From: a virus
Virus record (IMG/VR): IMGVR_UViG_3300045119_000370
Coordinates: 53,743-117,742 of that record
DNA length: 64,000 bases
Direction: 5' to 3' (one strand)
The translations under genes and the position numbers were made by a program. Shown in pieces: positions 61,929 through 64,000 of this stretch. The notes under the pieces are model-generated. The model did not search any database. It was given only the letters and a program-made list of their open reading frames with translations, and was not told the origin of the DNA. The first letter of the stretch is position 1. The number at the start of each line of letters is the position of its first letter.

Positions 61929-64000
61929 GCTTGCAGCGCACCGAGATAGATGGCCGCCCGGTCTGGGTCGGTGAACTGGACAACGGCATGCTCAAGCTGG
62001 TCTACGACGATGGCGAGATCGCCTTCGCCGTTCCCCACGACGACACCCAGAAGTTCAATCCATGGCACGACTTGATGGGCCTGTTCTCCAGCGGCCCGGG
62101 TGCCGGCGCTGGCGCTCCTAGTCACGGCAGCACCGGTAGTGCCACTGCCAGCGAGACGACGATCAATGAACTGATCAATCCGAGCGTTCTCGCGGCGCAG
62201 CGTGAGGCGGTACAGTACTACACCGACGAAGGCTACCTCACGATCAACAACTGGCTCAGGGAGGGTGAAGCGCCGCCTGCGGTTCTGGCCGAGGAGAATC
62301 GGAGCACCATTCGTCACCTCGACAGCCTGCTCGGTTCGGCTTCGCTCGACAAGGACACCACGGTCTATCGCGGCATTTCCAAAGCCGGTGCCAAGCGTTT
62401 CGATGAGGCCCTCGCCAATGGTGATACAACTTTCGTCGACAGGGGATTCCTCTCGACCACACGTGATGAGCATTACGCCGAGGTCTTCGCTGCGAGCATC
62501 AAGCATAGCAACGCCGTCGTCGACATCGTCCTGCCCAAAGGCAGTCATGCACTCGACGTGGCGACATGGTCGAGTTCGCCGGACGAGCAGGAGACACTGG
62601 TCCAGCGGGGCAGCGTCTTCAAGATCGAGAGCAAGACGTTCGACAACGACACCAACGCGCCGATCTATCACGTGCGGCTGGTGCCCGGCCAACAGCAGCT
62701 AGACCTGCCGTTCGGCAAGCGCAAGTACGGCAGCGACAACAAGTACGTTTGGCAGGGCCACGAGTTGGTCTTCCTGACCAACAAGTACAATCACGAACAC
62801 GACCCCCACACGGGTGAGTTTGCCAGTTCCGGTGATGGTGGTGCCGGCGTCAATCAGGTCGGTGGTGCGCCGCTCACCCCGTGGAGCGATCATCCGACCG
62901 ACATCGCCGGCTGGGCCAAGGTCGAGGGGCAGAAGCCCGATCTGGTCGAGCCGCCCTTCCACCTCGATCACGGCGAGCGCACGGCCAGTGGCGTGGTCAT
63001 CCAAGAGCCGGACGGGCGCGTCTGGCTGGTTCACCCGGCCAACCAGTTCGGCGGCTACAACGCCACCTTCCCCAAGGGCGGCGTCGAGCCGGGCCTGAGC
63101 ATGCAGGCGAACGCGATCAAGGAAGCCTACGAGGAGTCCGGCCTCAAGGTGAGGATCACCGGCTACGCCCGCGACGTCGAGCGGACCACGTCGAAGACTC
63201 GCTACTATTTCGCTGAGCGCGTCGGCGGCAACCCGACCGACCATGGCTGGGAGACCGATCACGTCTCGCTGGTCGCACCCGGCAAGTTGTCGAGTGTCGC
63301 CGATCACCCCATCGATCAGCCGCTGATCGAGCAAATCCGCAACCTCAAAAAGTACAATCACGCACACGATCCCAAGAGCGGAGAGTTCGCCAGTGCAGGA
63401 GACACTGGACCGGTAGTGTTCCACGGCACCAGCGAGGCCATGCTCAAATCGATCCAAGAGAAGGGGCTGGTGCCACAGGGTGGGACTGGTGCCGACACTT
63501 GGCTGCATGGTCAGAAGTGGTCGACCGAGATCGCCGGCCGCCCGGCGTCGGTCTATTTCGCGGGTGACCCGCGCACGGCACAGCGCTTCGCCGAGTTGGC
63601 AGCACAGACCACTGGCTCGACCCCGGTCGTTCTGCCGATCCACCTGACCAATGCCGAGGCGGCGCAGATGGTCTGGGACGAGCAGGCGTCACGGCCGGCG
63701 CACATGCGCGTGGCGAGCGCTATCCCAGCCAGCCAGATCGGCACGCCCGCCGTGGGCATGGAAGCCATCGACAAGCTGACCCGGTTCTACGATTCGAACT
63801 GGGAAGACCTCGCGGTCGGTGAGGACCAGACCAATGCCGGCATGCGACCGTCCGAGACGCTGCTACCGGTGACGTCGGGCAACACTGTCGACCGGATCAT
63901 GCGCGGCACCTACAAGGTGATCGGCAAGCGTCTGATTTACGCTGTCATCCTCATCGACCCAGTGGCCAAGTATAATCACGCACACGATCCGCACTCTGGC
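61925..64000 (+). CDS. Third effector polyprotein, C-terminus outside window (692+ aa)
   Basis: The frame is open to the window end. It starts MSLQRTEIDGRPVWVGELDN at an ATGA overlap. A tag variant (KFNPWHDLMGLFSSGPG) is at residue 43. An ADP-ribosyltransferase domain follows with R149 (TVYRGI), S177 (GFLSTT) and E221-x-E223, and QLDLPF is at 258. After the tag at 287 comes a Nudix-like domain with GGVEPGLSMQANAIKEAYEE (385-404). After the tag at 476 comes a second PARP/DarT-like domain with VVFHGTS (H500), clearly related to the one in the second polyprotein. A further tag begins at 682, so more domains are expected downstream. In the Nudix box the first Glu (GX5E) is Leu or Ser. Confidence 0.85.
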   Translation, partial: MSLQRTEIDGRPVWVGELDNGMLKLVYDDGEIAFAVPHDDTQKFNPWHDLMGLFSSGPGAGAGAPSHGSTGSATASETTINELINPSVLAAQREAVQYYTDEGYLTINNWLREGEAPPAVLAEENRSTIRHLDSLLGSASLDKDTTVYRGISKAGAKRFDEALANGDTTFVDRGFLSTTRDEHYAEVFAASIKHSNAVVDIVLPKGSHALDVATWSSSPDEQETLVQRGSVFKIESKTFDNDTNAPIYHVRLVPGQQQLDLPFGKRKYGSDNKYVWQGHELVFLTNKYNHEHDPHTGEFASSGDGGAGVNQVGGAPLTPWSDHPTDIAGWAKVEGQKPDLVEPPFHLDHGERTASGVVIQEPDGRVWLVHPANQFGGYNATFPKGGVEPGLSMQANAIKEAYEESGLKVRITGYARDVERTTSKTRYYFAERVGGNPTDHGWETDHVSLVAPGKLSSVADHPIDQPLIEQIRNLKKYNHAHDPKSGEFASAGDTGPVVFHGTSEAMLKSIQEKGLVPQGGTGADTWLHGQKWSTEIAGRPASVYFAGDPRTAQRFAELAAQTTGSTPVVLPIHLTNAEAAQMVWDEQASRPAHMRVASAIPASQIGTPAVGMEAIDKLTRFYDSNWEDLAVGEDQTNAGMRPSETLLPVTSGNTVDRIMRGTYKVIGKRLIYAVILIDPVAKYNHAHDPHSG

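Larger units (their letters stand above)
51080..64000 (+). repeat. Twelve copies of a KYN...H...GxF domain-boundary tag
   Basis: Codons for K-(Y/F)-N start at 51080, 51845, 52652, 53177, 54557 (first giant gene), 57045, 60354, 61170 (second), and 62051, 62783, 63350, 63968 (third). Short forms look like KYNPHHDERGRFTTGDG. Long forms look like KYNEKHQPGGSPEGG followed by QFAPKDG. Every copy lies at a domain border and is followed by a Gly/Ser-rich linker. The two copies at 53177 and 54557 are very similar at DNA level. Confidence 0.85.

Noticed and set aside
1-64000. CRISPR array or insertion sequence
   Set aside because: No regularly spaced identical repeats with unique spacers, no transposase-like frame and no terminal inverted repeats were seen. 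The 17-bp motif is dispersed, not arrayed.

Overview
This window is a contiguous piece of a tailed double-stranded DNA bacteriophage genome (Caudoviricetes). The evidence is a dense set of short overlapping genes, a complete phage-type replication and recombination set, and a large terminase, holin, endolysin and portal cluster. Base composition is GC-rich, roughly 60% by eye and not computed. No integrase, repressor or other lysogeny module is visible, so a lytic lifestyle is likely. The host cannot be read directly. The style of many small conserved genes reminds me of phages of Alphaproteobacteria, which is a weak inference. Both ends of the window cut through genes.

Layout. (1) 1-7.3 kb: a divergent early region. 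A perfect 17-bp inverted repeat at 1630-1683 carries two back-to-back promoters. Leftward lie small genes and a conserved phage protein. Rightward lie a Ycf46-type AAA+ ATPase with two companions, then a run of small genes including a SpoT/MESH1-like HD hydrolase. (2) 7.4-9.1 kb: a leftward cassette built from a small beta-module family (about 50 residues), fused once to an Ig-like domain and once to a MazG-like domain. (3) 9.1-11.3 kb: small rightward genes. (4) 11.3-15.9 kb: a leftward replication block with an SNF2-type helicase, a DnaB-like helicase, zinc-finger proteins and an HTH protein. (5) 15.9-16.4 kb: a 519-bp noncoding region full of inverted repeats, a candidate origin or control region. 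(6) 16.4-22.9 kb: small genes including ParB-like and dCTP deaminase/dUTPase-like proteins and a possible Acb2-like CBASS sponge. (7) 23-41 kb: DNA metabolism, with primase, sliding clamp, a UDG-exonuclease-PolA fusion, DnaX-like clamp loader, gp32-like SSB, RecA, a PDDEXK nuclease, SbcD/SbcC and a DNA methyltransferase. (8) 41-43.7 kb: small accessory genes including an aspartyl hydroxylase-like protein and a detached C-terminal tail domain of class II ribonucleotide reductase. (9) 43.7-64 kb: packaging, lysis and head genes.

The most remarkable part is 49.4-64 kb. Three giant reading frames (2035, 1771 and at least 692 residues) begin with a portal protein. They continue as a chain of enzyme-like domains: Fic-like, ParB-like, thioredoxin-reductase-like, zeta-toxin-like kinase, ADP-ribosyltransferases of two types, an HExxH peptidase and a Nudix domain. 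Twelve copies of a short tag, K-(Y/F)-N-x2-H...G-x-F, separate the domains. A Q-L-(D/E)-L-P-F peptide resembling a sliding-clamp-binding motif recurs three times. One of the frames also holds about 770 residues of a tandem repeat I do not recognise. I interpret this as a modular set of virion-packaged effectors, perhaps freed by the prohead protease at the tags and injected with the DNA. This is inference from sequence architecture and is untested.

Regulation. A 17-bp element, roughly CTTTR-N7-TAAAG, recurs about a dozen times in intergenic regions of the first 24 kb and was not seen later. Several copies overlap sigma70-like promoters with a TTGTAA -35 box. It looks like an early-gene operator or promoter signature. 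Many genes overlap by ATGA or GTGA junctions, implying translational coupling in long operons.
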